The position numbers were made by a program, and so were the translations under genes. The notes beneath the pieces are model-generated. The model was not told where the DNA came from. It did no database searches and saw nothing but the letters and a program-made list of their open reading frames with translations. From Fusobacteriota bacterium (GTDB taxonomy: Bacteria > Fusobacteriota > Fusobacteriia > Bac17 > JAEWOZ01), in contig JAEWOZ010000092.1 in the NCBI GenBank assembly GCA_023399505.1, forward strand, positions 1-5,675: a DNA stretch of 5,675 nucleotides, written 5' to 3'. Positions 5,499 to 5,675 of the stretch are shown in pieces (the stretch's first letter is position 1; each line of letters starts with the position of its first letter).

Positions 5499-5503
5499 AT
5501 AGA

Positions 5504-5675
5504 ATGTTAAAGAATCTTATAATATTTTTACAATTTCTTTTATTAAGTTGTAGTAAATATTTATATAAAGTAGATCAAAAGTTAAAAGGAAATAGTAAAA
5601 TTATTGAAATTTTTAAAAATTTGAAAGACAATAACGAAAATTATAAGCATCTATTTAACATTTTAGGCGTAAGTG
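5504..5675 (+). CDS. Putative lipoprotein, 5' part only
   Basis: The gene runs off the window after 57 complete codons. The product starts MLKNLIIFLQFLLLSC: one Lys, a hydrophobic core and lipobox L-L-S-C with the lipidation Cys at residue 16 and Ser after it. A basic, polar segment (SKYLYKVDQKLKGNSK) follows, then a likely helix, IIEIFKNLKDNNENYKHLF. No ankyrin repeat is visible yet. In the three complete relatives the first repeat begins about 15 residues after the Cys, so if this gene belongs to the family its mature start is longer or different. A clear ribosome binding site and a probable promoter precede it. Membrane anchoring is well supported by the signal; the function is unknown. 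Confidence 0.75.
   Translation, partial: MLKNLIIFLQFLLLSCSKYLYKVDQKLKGNSKIIEIFKNLKDNNENYKHLFNILGVS

Larger units (their letters stand above)
4946..5503. other. Long AT-rich intergenic region, no convincing gene
   Basis: These 558 bases hold the terminator of the gene at 3638 (5000-5030) and, at the right end, the promoter and ribosome binding site of the next gene (5441-5498). Between about 5031 and 5440 I find no tRNA, repeat array or insertion sequence end. A 56-codon minus-strand frame (5199 down to 5029) lacks a ribosome binding site and is of a length expected by chance at this composition. A TATAAT at 5255-5260 has no suitable -35 and no frame after it. Confidence 0.65.

Overview
The window is very AT-rich, roughly a quarter G+C by eye and lower still between genes. 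It uses bacterial signals: AAGGAG-type ribosome binding sites, sigma70-like promoters and hairpin-plus-T-run terminators. It carries a head-to-tail, plus-strand cluster of ankyrin-repeat (ANK) genes, most of whose products begin with a very short lipoprotein signal peptide. This suggests a low-GC, Gram-negative-type, host-associated bacterium. Candidate lineages are an amoeba-associated Candidatus Dependentiae (Babela-like) organism or a Brachyspira-like spirochaete. That is a guess from composition and gene style; no marker gene is present to settle it.

Layout: (1) 2-763, the 3' end of an ANK gene whose start lies before the window and which has a 170-residue non-ANK tail. (2) 764-1278, non-coding, with a possible promoter, a possible decayed small gene (961-1115) and a clear terminator (1104-1140), then the promoter of the next gene. 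(3) 1279-2607, a 442-residue lipoprotein with about ten ANK repeats and a C-terminal domain ending in an F-box/PRANC-like LPFELFEEVIKKF motif. (4) 2608-2786, a terminator and a second copy of the same promoter and leader. (5) 2787-3560, a shorter paralogue (257 residues, about seven repeats) without the tail. (6) 3638-4945, a 435-residue paralogue with a GTG start, divergent N-terminal repeats and the same C-terminal domain. It may be co-transcribed with the gene before it. (7) 4946-5503, a terminator, a long AT-rich spacer and a promoter. (8) 5504 to the window end, the first 57 codons of another small lipoprotein.

The three complete genes are clearly duplicates: same signal peptide pattern with Cys at residue 13, same first repeats and, for two of them, nearly superimposable promoter-leader segments. 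No enzyme is encoded. The proteins are expected to act by binding partners through the ANK surface. The F-box-like end on two of them hints at interaction with a host ubiquitin ligase. If so, a membrane-anchored ANK/F-box-like adaptor family would be the most interesting element here, but that part is inference.
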